Shown here: in pieces, positions 16,981 to 25,975 of the stretch
Position numbering within the stretch: position 1 is the first letter of the stretch
Layout of the letters: every line of letters starts with the position of its first letter
Source of the DNA: Chryseobacterium taklimakanense
GTDB lineage: Bacteria; Bacteroidota; Bacteroidia; Flavobacteriales; Weeksellaceae
Assembly: GCF_900187185.1 (NCBI RefSeq)
Contig: NZ_LT906465.1
Location: 1,302,001-1,366,000 of the forward strand
Direction: 5' to 3'
Length of the DNA: 64,000 bases
The notes under the pieces: model-generated
Databases searched by the model: none
The model's input: the letters and a program-made list of their open reading frames with translations, nothing else
What the model was told of the DNA's origin: nothing
Made by a program: the position numbers and the translations under genes

Positions 16981-19900
16981 CTATTTAACGATTAATTTCA
17001 CAGAAACGCGCTTTCCATTTTGATCAACAGCATTCAATATATAAACTCCTTTTCCAAAACGGGTAAGATCAAGATCGAGTTTTCTTTCTTTGGATTTTTT
17101 GTCCAAGATCAATTTTCCACCCATATCGTAAACTTTAGCGTCTAACGCTGTAACACTTGCACCTCCATCAATAATAAATAATCCGGAAGACGGGTTTGGA
17201 TATACTACAAGGCCCGCTTTATCAACTTTAATATCATCGGCCGCAAGTGTGGTTAAATCCACTATAACAGTTTGTGGCACAGATGTTTTTCCATCGGAAT
17301 ATACCGCATAAACATCATATTTCACTTGCCCCTGCGCTCCATTAACATTATCAGTTGCAACTGTAGTGCTGATATCACGAATTTCTTGTATAGTAACGTC
17401 GTTTTTCTTCACATCATATCCAAGAAGTTCAGGATATTTTGTGGCTGCGAAGGTTACTGGCTGGCTATTCTGGCTATTTTGAACAAATTTTTCGTCGGCC
17501 GACAGTGTAATTCCTTCTTTTACCTTTTTCATTTCAGCTTTCGTTTCATTCAACTGTTCCACAACTTTTTTTGCGTTTTTAGAAGCCCCAGTTGCCGGAA
17601 GAGAATTATCATAGCCTAGTGTAATATCATCCACCGCCAAATACCAAGCGTCTGCCTCCTTTTTGGTTTTATGGTAGAAGGCTAGGAAGAAATCTGAACC
17701 CGTCTTCGATTTGATATTAACCGTTACATCTTCAAAATTCTCATTTTCAAATCTCTGATCCAATACTTTATGTCCCGCCTTTACCTCGTCCAGCGTTGGG
17801 GCGCTGCCAGAAGCCGGTGCTGGCACCACGTAAACTTCTACGTCTTCAGGAAACGGAGCATAAGCACTGAATTTCAATATCTCTGAACCCTTTTTCAATT
17901 TATCTGTTATCATCCAGTTATCTGCATCAATGGCTAAGCCTCCGGAGTAAGAATAAGACACCATCCCGTAGGTTCCTGTTTTCGAGTAAATAAAGGATAG
18001 GCCCCCACTTACAGTATTAGCTCTGACCACCCAGTTTTTACCGTCTTTATTTTCATCGTAGAAAGTATAGCCCGGCGTGACCGCTCCTGCATTTTCAAAG
18101 CTTTCAAAGTAATTATTCAACATTTCCGGTCTTACCCAGGTTAGTTTTACATCTTTTGTAGATGAATCCAATACGTGCGACAGGTTTCTCACCGGGCTAT
18201 TATAAGAATCTACGGTGATATAGTCTTTTTTCTCCACGGTGTCTTCGTTCATTAAGGATTTTGCAGTAAGACTCACTGTATAAACACCTTTTTTATTGAA
18301 CACTACAGTTGGGTTTTTAGATGTTGAAGATGAGCCCGCAGCATAAGTAAATCCTGTGGATGGAGTAATATTCCAAACGTATGACGTAGGTGCAGGATTT
18401 CCCGCGGAGCTGTTGCTGAAGGCTACTTGCTCTCCTTCAAACAGATAAGTTTTGTTCGCAGAAAAACCAGCCGTGGTCGCCGTATTTTTTACCGTTATAT
18501 AGGATGTTTTGGTTAACTCATCGCTTCCAAATGAATTAGTTGCCTTTAGTGTAACAGCATAAACCCCTTCTGCGTTGAATTTTATCGTTGGCGATGCTGT
18601 ATTTGCATTACCAGTAATATATTCGAAAGTGGCAGGTGCAACCGTCCAGCTATAGCTTGTTGCCAACGAAGGCGATACTACAGTTTCATTATTCAAAATG
18701 ATATTTTCGAATGACGTTGGATTTGTTTTGCTTGCAGTAAAGGCGGCGGTAGGCTTATCTTCAGCTCTTTTAACCACTACATCATCTACAAAAACAGCAT
18801 AAGACTGTACATTTGTATCTACTTTCTGCTGGAATCCGAAGTGATAAACCCCGTCTTCCGTAGGCATAACCTCATAAATGTATTGTTTATAGGTTGATTG
18901 TGCCTGAATAACCGGACTTACCGCCGTAAGCATTGCGGCGCTTTTCGCTTCTTTACCGAAGAAAACCTGAAGCGGTTCCGCCATATCTCTCAACTTACTT
19001 GCGTGGAAAGAAATCAAGTATTTAGTATTAGCTTTCAATCTCAATGGATTAGAGAACAACCAGTCGTTGCTGCCTTTGGCTAGGTTGGCAAAATTTATTG
19101 CAAAACTGCTTCCATTTTTAGCAAATGAAGCTCCATTGTACTTATACCATGTTCTTCCGTTTCCATCGATATCTTCCGAAGTCCATCCATTCAGAACAAA
19201 ATCATCTTCAAAACCGAAAGTGTGCATTGTGCCTTGAGGAACTAAATCTACTACTGTGGTATATGCGGACGTATTTGCGTAATTATTCACCTCCACTTCA
19301 TCATTTGCAAACTCTGCTTTTGTCTGAATTTCATAGGCAATGAACGGCTTTGAAAGATCCAGCTCTATCGTTAAAGTTTGTTTTTCGCCAGCAGCCAAAT
19401 TAGCGACTGGTGAAGTGATGGTTGCCAAAACCTCACCACTTGCTTTATTTTTTAGAGTTGTAATAATGTTTGCCTCCTGTACAGGCAATGCGCCAATATT
19501 AGCGTACGAAATTTGAACCGGCGTTTTAGTAGAATACTCAGTACTTTCTGCTAACACTTTCACTTCGCTTACTGCCAAATCCTTCTGGACATCTTTTTTA
19601 ATTCCGGATGCTACTAAAGAAAAATCTTGCGAAGCTGCATCTACTAATTTCACAGTGTTTAGTGTGCCTAACTCGTTTTTCTTTAATATCCCTTTATGAG
19701 AAACCACCAGTTTATAAGTTGCTCCCGGCGTAGGATTATTAATGACGATTTGCTCCACATTGTCTCTTACGTTATCACCCGTTGTTGCTGGTGCAGCAGG
19801 ATTGGCGGGATCCAGAACCCAAGGCCTGTACTCATTGGTTCCATCGGTAATCTTTATATCTAAATCATTTACCAACATTTTGGCAGGGTCATCCAAAACA

Positions 19901-21414
19901 CTTGGATTAGATAATACTGCAGGTCTTGGATCCGTCCAAGCAATCGTCACCTTTAATGGTTCATTTCCGGAAGCCACTAAATCTATCTCTTTCAAGCTTC
20001 CGTTTTCCAATGTTTCTTCTCTTAGTAATGAATATTTGTTTCTTACAGAGATAACTTCTGCAGCTTTTTTAGAATCTAATAAACCCCAACCATGTTTATA
20101 ATCTGGCCCCGGGGCATCTCCCGCTTCTTTTGCCGTATGAATTACCAAAGCTCTTGTAGTTGCACTCTTCATAAACGAAGCATTTAGTCTGTTGAAGTGC
20201 TGTTGTAACAAAGCGATATTTCCTGTAACATTTGGAGATGCCATAGACGTGCCGCTTATCGAAAAATAATCTGCATTTCCGGTGGAATTGGTGGAATATA
20301 GATCAACACCAATACCTGTAATATCCGGTTTTATACGTCCGTCATCTGTGGGCCCAAATGCACTGAAAGAGGCAATTTTCACATCTTGCGGATTTCTGTA
20401 GCCGTAGGGAAGCTTTTCTGCAGCTGCTACAATTAAGGTGTTTTTAGAAGTTGCGCCTTGGTTTACTGTATCAAATCCATCTACACCGCCGTTTACCTGT
20501 CTTACTTTAGTAGAGGTTTTCCATACGTATTTACCGTTCTCTAAAATCCTTACATAATGCAGACCTCCTGGTGCGGGGCCGTCTCCTCTTGGGTTTCCGG
20601 CTGCTTTTACAGGTAGATAATAAGGATTCCGGGTAAGTAGAAAATCCCAGTCCCCGTCGGTAGTCCGGTATTGTCCGAAGCCAATAAATTCAGTTTCGGA
20701 ATCATCTCCCATCCAATGCCAACCTGTATTCCCGGAACTAGAACCGTAAGAAAACCCTCCGGTAAATCCATAGGAGTGGTTAGACATTAACATAGCGTTG
20801 TTTGCCGCTGCTGCCGCCATTTCCGTTAAATCGGAAGTCCAGTCATAAGCCTTTAAGTTAGCTTTGTAAGCCATTCCTTTTGCTTTTTTGTCCACACCGG
20901 CTGCAATAAGGGTTCCCGCAACGTGTGTAGCATGGTCACTTGTGCTTAAGGGAGAATCCATCTGTTTGGCGCGTCCTCCAAATTCCTGGTGGGCTACGCG
21001 CACTGCGCCGCCATCCCACTCAAAGACATTTACTCCTTCCCCATCCAATTTATAGGGCCCCGATAGATCATTAAGTACATCGGCACCAGTACCGGCGGCT
21101 GCACCGGCATTTGTGGTTTCATAATAAAGCGGCATTCCTTTCTCATCAAACCCAACCAGCTGAAACATTTTCCCATTATATTCATCAGAATATTTAATGT
21201 TCATTTGTTTAGCTTTTGCCATCAGCTCTTGTGGTGATGGCATTTCTTTTTCCCTAATTTTCTGAAAATTAACCGTTTCCGCGGTATTACTAAGGCTCCT
21301 AATTTTCCTTGCTTCGGTTTCAGTTTGTGCATACATCACTACAGAAAGAAGAGAGCTGGCAAGCAGTAATCCTCTTTTTCTTACCTTGATGATACCCAGA
21401 GTAGAGTTTGTCAT
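16981..21414 (-). CDS. Subtilisin-like S8 serine protease with CARDB, PKD and T9SS sorting domains
   Basis: 1477-residue secreted protease. Signal segment ends MYAQ near residue 30. A propeptide-like stretch (about 58-105, PQELMAKAKQMNI and GMPLYY) precedes the S8 domain (about 120-455) with catalytic Asp134 (FEWDGG), His161 (HATHVAGT), oxyanion Asn274 (AAGN) and Ser390 (SGTSMASP). A beta-sandwich resembling the KP43 type follows (460-600), then CARDB (about 612-710), a choice-of-anchor/MAM-like module (about 735), two PKD-type repeats (about 895 and 985), a second such anchor module (about 1110), and a type A T9SS tail starting VVYPNPSSG (about 1402-1477). It is preceded by a small lipoprotein resembling its propeptide, 140 nt upstream with no clear promoter in the gap. 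Confidence 0.9.
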   Translation of the reverse strand: MTNSTLGIIKVRKRGLLLASSLLSVVMYAQTETEARKIRSLSNTAETVNFQKIREKEMPSPQELMAKAKQMNIKYSDEYNGKMFQLVGFDEKGMPLYYETTNAGAAAGTGADVLNDLSGPYKLDGEGVNVFEWDGGAVRVAHQEFGGRAKQMDSPLSTSDHATHVAGTLIAAGVDKKAKGMAYKANLKAYDWTSDLTEMAAAAANNAMLMSNHSYGFTGGFSYGSSSGNTGWHWMGDDSETEFIGFGQYRTTDGDWDFLLTRNPYYLPVKAAGNPRGDGPAPGGLHYVRILENGKYVWKTSTKVRQVNGGVDGFDTVNQGATSKNTLIVAAAEKLPYGYRNPQDVKIASFSAFGPTDDGRIKPDITGIGVDLYSTNSTGNADYFSISGTSMASPNVTGNIALLQQHFNRLNASFMKSATTRALVIHTAKEAGDAPGPDYKHGWGLLDSKKAAEVISVRNKYSLLREETLENGSLKEIDLVASGNEPLKVTIAWTDPRPAVLSNPSVLDDPAKMLVNDLDIKITDGTNEYRPWVLDPANPAAPATTGDNVRDNVEQIVINNPTPGATYKLVVSHKGILKKNELGTLNTVKLVDAASQDFSLVASGIKKDVQKDLAVSEVKVLAESTEYSTKTPVQISYANIGALPVQEANIITTLKNKASGEVLATITSPVANLAAGEKQTLTIELDLSKPFIAYEIQTKAEFANDEVEVNNYANTSAYTTVVDLVPQGTMHTFGFEDDFVLNGWTSEDIDGNGRTWYKYNGASFAKNGSSFAINFANLAKGSNDWLFSNPLRLKANTKYLISFHASKLRDMAEPLQVFFGKEAKSAAMLTAVSPVIQAQSTYKQYIYEVMPTEDGVYHFGFQQKVDTNVQSYAVFVDDVVVKRAEDKPTAAFTASKTNPTSFENIILNNETVVSPSLATSYSWTVAPATFEYITGNANTASPTIKFNAEGVYAVTLKATNSFGSDELTKTSYITVKNTATTAGFSANKTYLFEGEQVAFSNSSAGNPAPTSYVWNITPSTGFTYAAGSSSTSKNPTVVFNKKGVYTVSLTAKSLMNEDTVEKKDYITVDSYNSPVRNLSHVLDSSTKDVKLTWVRPEMLNNYFESFENAGAVTPGYTFYDENKDGKNWVVRANTVSGGLSFIYSKTGTYGMVSYSYSGGLAIDADNWMITDKLKKGSEILKFSAYAPFPEDVEVYVVPAPASGSAPTLDEVKAGHKVLDQRFENENFEDVTVNIKSKTGSDFFLAFYHKTKKEADAWYLAVDDITLGYDNSLPATGASKNAKKVVEQLNETKAEMKKVKEGITLSADEKFVQNSQNSQPVTFAATKYPELLGYDVKKNDVTIQEIRDISTTVATDNVNGAQGQVKYDVYAVYSDGKTSVPQTVIVDLTTLAADDIKVDKAGLVVYPNPSSGLFIIDGGASVTALDAKVYDMGGKLILDKKSKERKLDLDLTRFGKGVYILNAVDQNGKRVSVKLIVK

Positions 21415-21554
21415 AAAATTTAATTTTTAATGGTTAATAAAAATTCTTTTAAATTATTTAATGATTAGTTGCCTTCAGGTATTTCACTTAAATAGAAATA
21501 AGAAGGCAGAAAAATAGAATCGTAATTACTACAAAGTAATCATTGAGCTGAGAA

Positions 21555-21878
21555 TTATTTCCGCTCTTCTACAGACACTTTCTGAGATTGACCCTGAATA
21601 TCTTTTGTTGTGTAATAGATAGGCATCCCCGTATGCTCATCGAAGCTGTGGAGCTCATACATCACCCCGTTCTCTTCTTTTCTGAAGGGAATATTCCTTT
21701 TTTTGGCTTCAGCCATCAGCTGTTCCTTGGTAGGCTGGCGAGATTTGAAGTAATCCAAAACTTTATCAGATTTATTATCAGGCTCTGATTGGGATGCCTC
21801 TTCTTTCTTGGGAGGCTGCTGGCAGGCAGCAGTGAGAATTAGTAGTAAGAATAAAAAAATAGATTTTTTCAATGTCAT
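21555..21878 (-). CDS. Propeptide-like lipoprotein upstream of the S8 protease
   Basis: 107 residues. Lipobox LTAAC puts the lipidated cysteine at residue 19, followed by a charged Lys/Glu/Ser linker. Residues 49-92 align with residues 59-101 of the adjacent subtilisin (its pre-catalytic region) with one single-residue gap and about half identical positions: LMAEAKKRNI against LMAKAKQMNI, then ENG-M-L, FDE and GMPIYY against GMPLYY. It has no protease domain. Subtilisin propeptides fold and inhibit their protease, so a membrane-tethered copy may act as cognate inhibitor or folding aid; that is inference. A consensus promoter lies about 170 nt upstream. Confidence 0.8.
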   Translation of the reverse strand: MTLKKSIFLFLLLILTAACQQPPKKEEASQSEPDNKSDKVLDYFKSRQPTKEQLMAEAKKRNIPFRKEENGVMYELHSFDEHTGMPIYYTTKDIQGQSQKVSVEERK

Positions 21879-22328
21879 AAAATCGGTGATTAGTATTACA
21901 GTCTTAAAAAATTATTTAATTTTCCGGAAATATAATAATAAATAAACCTAGTAACCAATTTTTTCTTATACAAAATAGAAAATGACCACTATATTCGCAA
22001 TAAATATTATTACCTAATTATTAATTTAAAACATGGGTACACAGTACAAACTTAAACATTGATGCCAAATTAACAAATTTTTTACAAAAATAATAATCAA
22101 TATTTGATAATTAATAAAAGCAATTAAGTGGAATTTTCTTTGTTTTTGCCAAAAGTTTTTATGAGAAAACACGCTAAAATTCAGAAGAAAACGCAAAAAA
22201 AACAGTGTTAATTTTCCCTTTTTTTCATGTAAACTGTACTGATTCATATTAATATTTGAGTAAAAACCAAAATTTTTGCTTATTTAGGATTAAGCACATT
22301 GGGGTTTTTGAGCAGTGTCCTGTCGGTA
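21879..22328. other. Long AT-rich intergenic region upstream of the propeptide-like lipoprotein
   Basis: 450 nt, very AT-rich. It holds the minus-strand promoter at 22047-22077 and so a predicted ~165-nt untranslated leader (21879-22041). A 73-codon minus-strand frame at 22026-22247 overlaps this promoter and looks like chance AT-rich coding. No terminator-like hairpin is obvious after comEC. Confidence 0.55.
22047..22077 (-). promoter_or_regulatory. Promoter for the propeptide-like lipoprotein and probably the S8 protease
   Basis: Minus strand TTTG (22077-22074) and TAAGTTTG (22054-22047) with a 19-nt spacer fit the flavobacterial consensus exactly. Transcription would begin near 22041, leaving a long leader before the ATG at 21878. 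Confidence 0.6.
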
Positions 22329-24104
22329 TTAATCATCTAATTTATAGACTTTTTTTCCAATTTTTACAGCTGAAACATTAGGCTTTACTGTTTCAATTTT
22401 GAAATCTTTAATCCGGCGTGAATTCAAATACGACTCAACGATATACTTTTCAATTTTGTCCGGTTTCGATTTTTCCCTAATGTAAAAGACAGCCTCGCCA
22501 TGATGTTTTGAGACTAGAACAATATCCCGAAAATAACTTGTTGCCAATACTTCATCCCTTTGGTAATGATAAAAATTCAGGGAAATCCTTAAGGCAAAAA
22601 ATATGAGCATGCCATAACTGAAACGTACTGCACTTTTAAAATCTTTTTTCAATAAAACATCTCTTAAAAAGTAAAAGGACAGCAGCAATAAAGACGCTTC
22701 CAGCAAAGTCATCGGAATATTTTTAAAGAAAGCAAAATCGAGATTCGCAAACCATTTTATCGCTGAAAGAAGCGTATTCACCATAAAATCATAAATCAAA
22801 TTAAATAATGAAAAATCAATTTTAAAAACTAACAGAACGGTCATAACGAGCGAAGAAATGATAATAATTTCCGAAAACGGAATAATGATCAGGTTCGCCA
22901 AAATTGAAACCAGAGAATACTGATGGAAATAATAGATCACCAGCGGCAGGGTGGCAAGCTGTGCACTCAAACTGACTGAAGGAATATTCACTAAAAAATT
23001 CTGGAAATTGTTTTTGGGTTTAGGCAGATATCTCAAGATCGGCTGATTGAGCCAGTAAATCCCTAAAACAGCCAGAAAACTCAATTGAAAACCGACATCA
23101 TAAATCTGATTGGTATCAAAAATTAAAATCATAAATCCAGCCAACGCCAAAGCGTGCAGCAGATCCGATTTTCGCTGCAGGAGCACAAACACGTAATATG
23201 CCGTAATCATAATGCAGCTGCGCAAAACCGAACTTCCATAATCAATAAAAATGGCAAAAAACCAGATGAAAACCAATGCTAGAATTATTGATAAATTCTT
23301 GAATTTCAATGGGATTAATTTCCTTAGAACCCATATCAGCAGCCAAAAGATAATCACCATATGCGTTCCCGAAATGGCCAAAAGATGCACCAAGCCAGAC
23401 TTATTGAAATCCGAAACTGTTTCGTCGTCCATCTCCGTCCGGTCAGCGAGAATGATTCCCTTTAAAAATTCCTTATTTCTTGGCTGAAGGGATGAGTGAT
23501 CAATATTCTGAAGAGCATTCAGCCTTTGCTGCTTTATTTTTTCAGAAACGGTGAGGGTTTTTTTGGGAACTGTAATAAGCTCACCATTGATAAACGCCTG
23601 ATGGAAGATGTTTTTCCGGCTTAAATATTTGGCATAATTGAATTGAAAATTGTTATTAGGCGGCTCAACCCTGTTGATATAGGTTTCCGTTTGATAATAT
23701 TTTGTAAAATCCAGCTGCTCGTCGGCTTTCGGAACTGAAACAACGGCATTGAACGGCGCTGAGTCAGAATTTACAACCTTTAAGATCTCCACTTCGTATC
23801 TTCTGTATTTCTCACTGGAATTCAGTTTTTTCCGCAGCTGAAAAACCATGTTTTGTTTGCCGTCAAAAGTAGGGATCTGTGGCTTTTTAAAATTCAAAAA
23901 ATGTGTAAAGGCTCCTAAAACACAGAAGAAAACAACTACCGCAAAGCTCCTGAATTTTTTGAACTGGAAAATTGCGAATCCTAAAGTGATCAGCGATAAA
24001 GCCAGCGCATTATAGATGTAAAGCGAATCCACCGGAAACCTGTCGTAAAGAAGAATCCCGACAATAAAGCTGACCAAAGAAATGAGTAGAGGTTGTTTTC
24101 GCAA
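22329..24104 (-). CDS. comEC: ComEC/Rec2-family DNA uptake channel protein
   Basis: 591 residues, strongly hydrophobic with about ten membrane segments. An N-terminal DUF4131-like part (to about 190) is followed by the Competence domain with the hallmark LLAISGTHMVII near residue 240. ComEC forms the inner-membrane channel through which single-stranded DNA enters during natural transformation. After the last helix (about 500) only ~90 residues remain, with no HxHxDH metallo-beta-lactamase nuclease domain, so this is a short form. It starts 48 nt downstream of lpxB and probably shares its transcript. Confidence 0.88.
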   Translation of the reverse strand: MRKQPLLISLVSFIVGILLYDRFPVDSLYIYNALALSLITLGFAIFQFKKFRSFAVVVFFCVLGAFTHFLNFKKPQIPTFDGKQNMVFQLRKKLNSSEKYRRYEVEILKVVNSDSAPFNAVVSVPKADEQLDFTKYYQTETYINRVEPPNNNFQFNYAKYLSRKNIFHQAFINGELITVPKKTLTVSEKIKQQRLNALQNIDHSSLQPRNKEFLKGIILADRTEMDDETVSDFNKSGLVHLLAISGTHMVIIFWLLIWVLRKLIPLKFKNLSIILALVFIWFFAIFIDYGSSVLRSCIMITAYYVFVLLQRKSDLLHALALAGFMILIFDTNQIYDVGFQLSFLAVLGIYWLNQPILRYLPKPKNNFQNFLVNIPSVSLSAQLATLPLVIYYFHQYSLVSILANLIIIPFSEIIIISSLVMTVLLVFKIDFSLFNLIYDFMVNTLLSAIKWFANLDFAFFKNIPMTLLEASLLLLSFYFLRDVLLKKDFKSAVRFSYGMLIFFALRISLNFYHYQRDEVLATSYFRDIVLVSKHHGEAVFYIREKSKPDKIEKYIVESYLNSRRIKDFKIETVKPNVSAVKIGKKVYKLDD

Positions 24105-24152
24105 ATTGTTAGTTTTCAGATAAATTTAGATATTTTTCTGAAACGGAAACAA

Positions 24153-25262
24153 TTATTTTTTTGTGGTGATAATTTTTGCAGCATTTTCGCTGGCACCTTG
24201 TCCACCGAGCCTTTCGCGGAGTTGCTGATAATCGTTCAAAATCTGTCCCCTGCGGCTTCCGTCAAGTATTGATTTTAATTCACCGACCAGGCGGTTTGTA
24301 TTTAATTCATTCTGAATCAGTTCCGTCACAATTTCCCTGTCCATAATTAAATTGACGAGAGAAATAAATTTGATATTTTTCACCAGGCGTTTACCGATTT
24401 CATAGGAGATTCTGCTGGATTTATAGCAAACCACTTCCGGCACGTTCAGCAGAGCGGTTTCCAATGTCGCTGTTCCCGAAGTGACGAGCGCTGCCCTGGA
24501 ACACCTTAATAAATCGTACGTTTTATTGGAAACAAAATGCACGTTTTCATCCACATATTTTTGGTAAAAACTTTTTGGCAAACTTGGCGCGCCGGCAATC
24601 ACAAATTGGTAATCCCCAAAATATGGACGGACCGAAAGCATTATTTCCAGCATCTTTTCAACTTCCTGCTTTCGGGAACCCGGCAGTAATGCGATGATTT
24701 CCCTATCGTTAAGACTATTTTCTTTTTTGAATTTTTCAGCATTAATTTCCGACAAATCTGAAATCGCGTCCAGCAACGGATGTCCCACAAAATGCGCATC
24801 AACGTCATGTTTTTTATAGAAATCTTTCTCAAAAGGCAAAATCACCAGCATATCATCAACGTATTTTTTGATGATTTCAACGCGGCCTTCTTTCCAGGCC
24901 CAAAGTTGCGGTGAAATGTAATAAACTACCCTTATTCCCAATTCTTTGGCGAATTTGGCAATGCGAAGATTAAATCCCGGATAGTCAATCAATACCAAAA
25001 CATCAGGCTTATAATTCTTAATATCTTCTTTGCAGAATTTTATATTTGTGAGAATGGTTTTCAGGTTCATCGCCACTTCCAGAAAGCCCATGAATGCAAG
25101 ATCACGGTAGTGCTTTACGGGCTTTTCGCCGGTAACTTCAGCCATTAAATCGCCGCCCCAAAATCTGAACTTGGCTTCTGGCTCCTGATTTTTAATGGCT
25201 TTCATTAGATTGCTTCCGTGCAGATCTCCGGAGGCTTCTCCCGCGATGATGTAGTATTTCAT
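24153..25262 (-). CDS. lpxB: Lipid-A-disaccharide synthase
   Basis: 369-residue GT19 glycosyltransferase. It condenses UDP-2,3-diacylglucosamine with lipid X to form the lipid A disaccharide on the inner face of the inner membrane. The start YYIIAGEASGDLHGSNLM is the signature N-terminus of LpxB; further marks are VLIDYPGFNLRIAK, YYISPQLWAWKEGR, FVGHPLLD, LLPGSRKQEVEKM and TSGTATLETALL. Length is normal. It confirms a Gram-negative, LPS-bearing organism, together with waaA at 42 kb. Confidence 0.96.
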   Translation of the reverse strand: MKYYIIAGEASGDLHGSNLMKAIKNQEPEAKFRFWGGDLMAEVTGEKPVKHYRDLAFMGFLEVAMNLKTILTNIKFCKEDIKNYKPDVLVLIDYPGFNLRIAKFAKELGIRVVYYISPQLWAWKEGRVEIIKKYVDDMLVILPFEKDFYKKHDVDAHFVGHPLLDAISDLSEINAEKFKKENSLNDREIIALLPGSRKQEVEKMLEIMLSVRPYFGDYQFVIAGAPSLPKSFYQKYVDENVHFVSNKTYDLLRCSRAALVTSGTATLETALLNVPEVVCYKSSRISYEIGKRLVKNIKFISLVNLIMDREIVTELIQNELNTNRLVGELKSILDGSRRGQILNDYQQLRERLGGQGASENAAKIITTKK

Positions 25263-25377
25263 AAAGGACAGCGATAAATTGATTGACAGATGATATGGGT
25301 GTGATTTTCACACTCAATTTTCATCTCCGAAATCTCAAATTATAATTCGTTAATTTTGTTTCAAATATAATTATAAA

Positions 25378-25887
25378 ATGTCTGAAGATTTTGAAATAAA
25401 AAATAAAGTGGCTGAGAGCGGTTTAATAAATTTCGACCTCTCTTCTCTCGTACCAAAAGGGGAAAGAATAGGTATTGACCTGAAAGATTTTCTGTACGAA
25501 GGCCTGATTTTAAAGGAAAAGGACTTTCGTGAAAAAGTAGCTGCGGTTAATTCCCAAGATTATAACGGGGCTTACGTATACATTTACAACTCTGCAGAAG
25601 CAATCGTCCCGCTTTGGGCTTACTTTCTGCTAACCGCAAAACTTACGGACAGCGCAAAAAAAGTGGTTTTCGGCAACCGTGAAGATCTGGAAGTTTTATT
25701 GATGCACAGTGTAATGCAAACCCATGATTTTTCTGAATTGGAAGGAAAAAGAGTCTTGGTAAAAGGCTGCAGCGACGAATCAATTCCGGAAAATGCCTAT
25801 ATCGAACTGGTGGAACAGCTGAAACCACTGGTAAAATCGCTGATGTTTGGGGAGGCGTGTTCTAATGTGCCGATTTTTAAGAATTAG
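25378..25887 (+). CDS. DUF2480 family protein
   Basis: 169-residue soluble protein without signal peptide or membrane segment. The text VPKGERIGIDLKDFLYEGLI near the N-terminus and VLVKGCSDESIPENAYIEL near the C-terminus fit the Bacteroidetes family DUF2480, of unknown function. A TAATTTTG -7 box at 25351-25358 gives a leader of about 15 nt; the -33 region is poor. It is transcribed divergently from lpxB. Confidence 0.8.
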   Translation: MSEDFEIKNKVAESGLINFDLSSLVPKGERIGIDLKDFLYEGLILKEKDFREKVAAVNSQDYNGAYVYIYNSAEAIVPLWAYFLLTAKLTDSAKKVVFGNREDLEVLLMHSVMQTHDFSELEGKRVLVKGCSDESIPENAYIELVEQLKPLVKSLMFGEACSNVPIFKN

Positions 25888-25975
25888 TTTAACAAAACTT
25901 TATAAGTTCTGGGGGTGACAGAAGGAACGTTTTTTGATAACCTTATAGTTCATTTAAAAAATAAATAAACAAACT

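Noticed and set aside
22026-22247. 73-codon minus-strand frame in the AT-rich gap
   Set aside because: Phe/Leu/Lys-rich chance frame that contains the consensus promoter at 22047-22077; no domain and no plausible start context.
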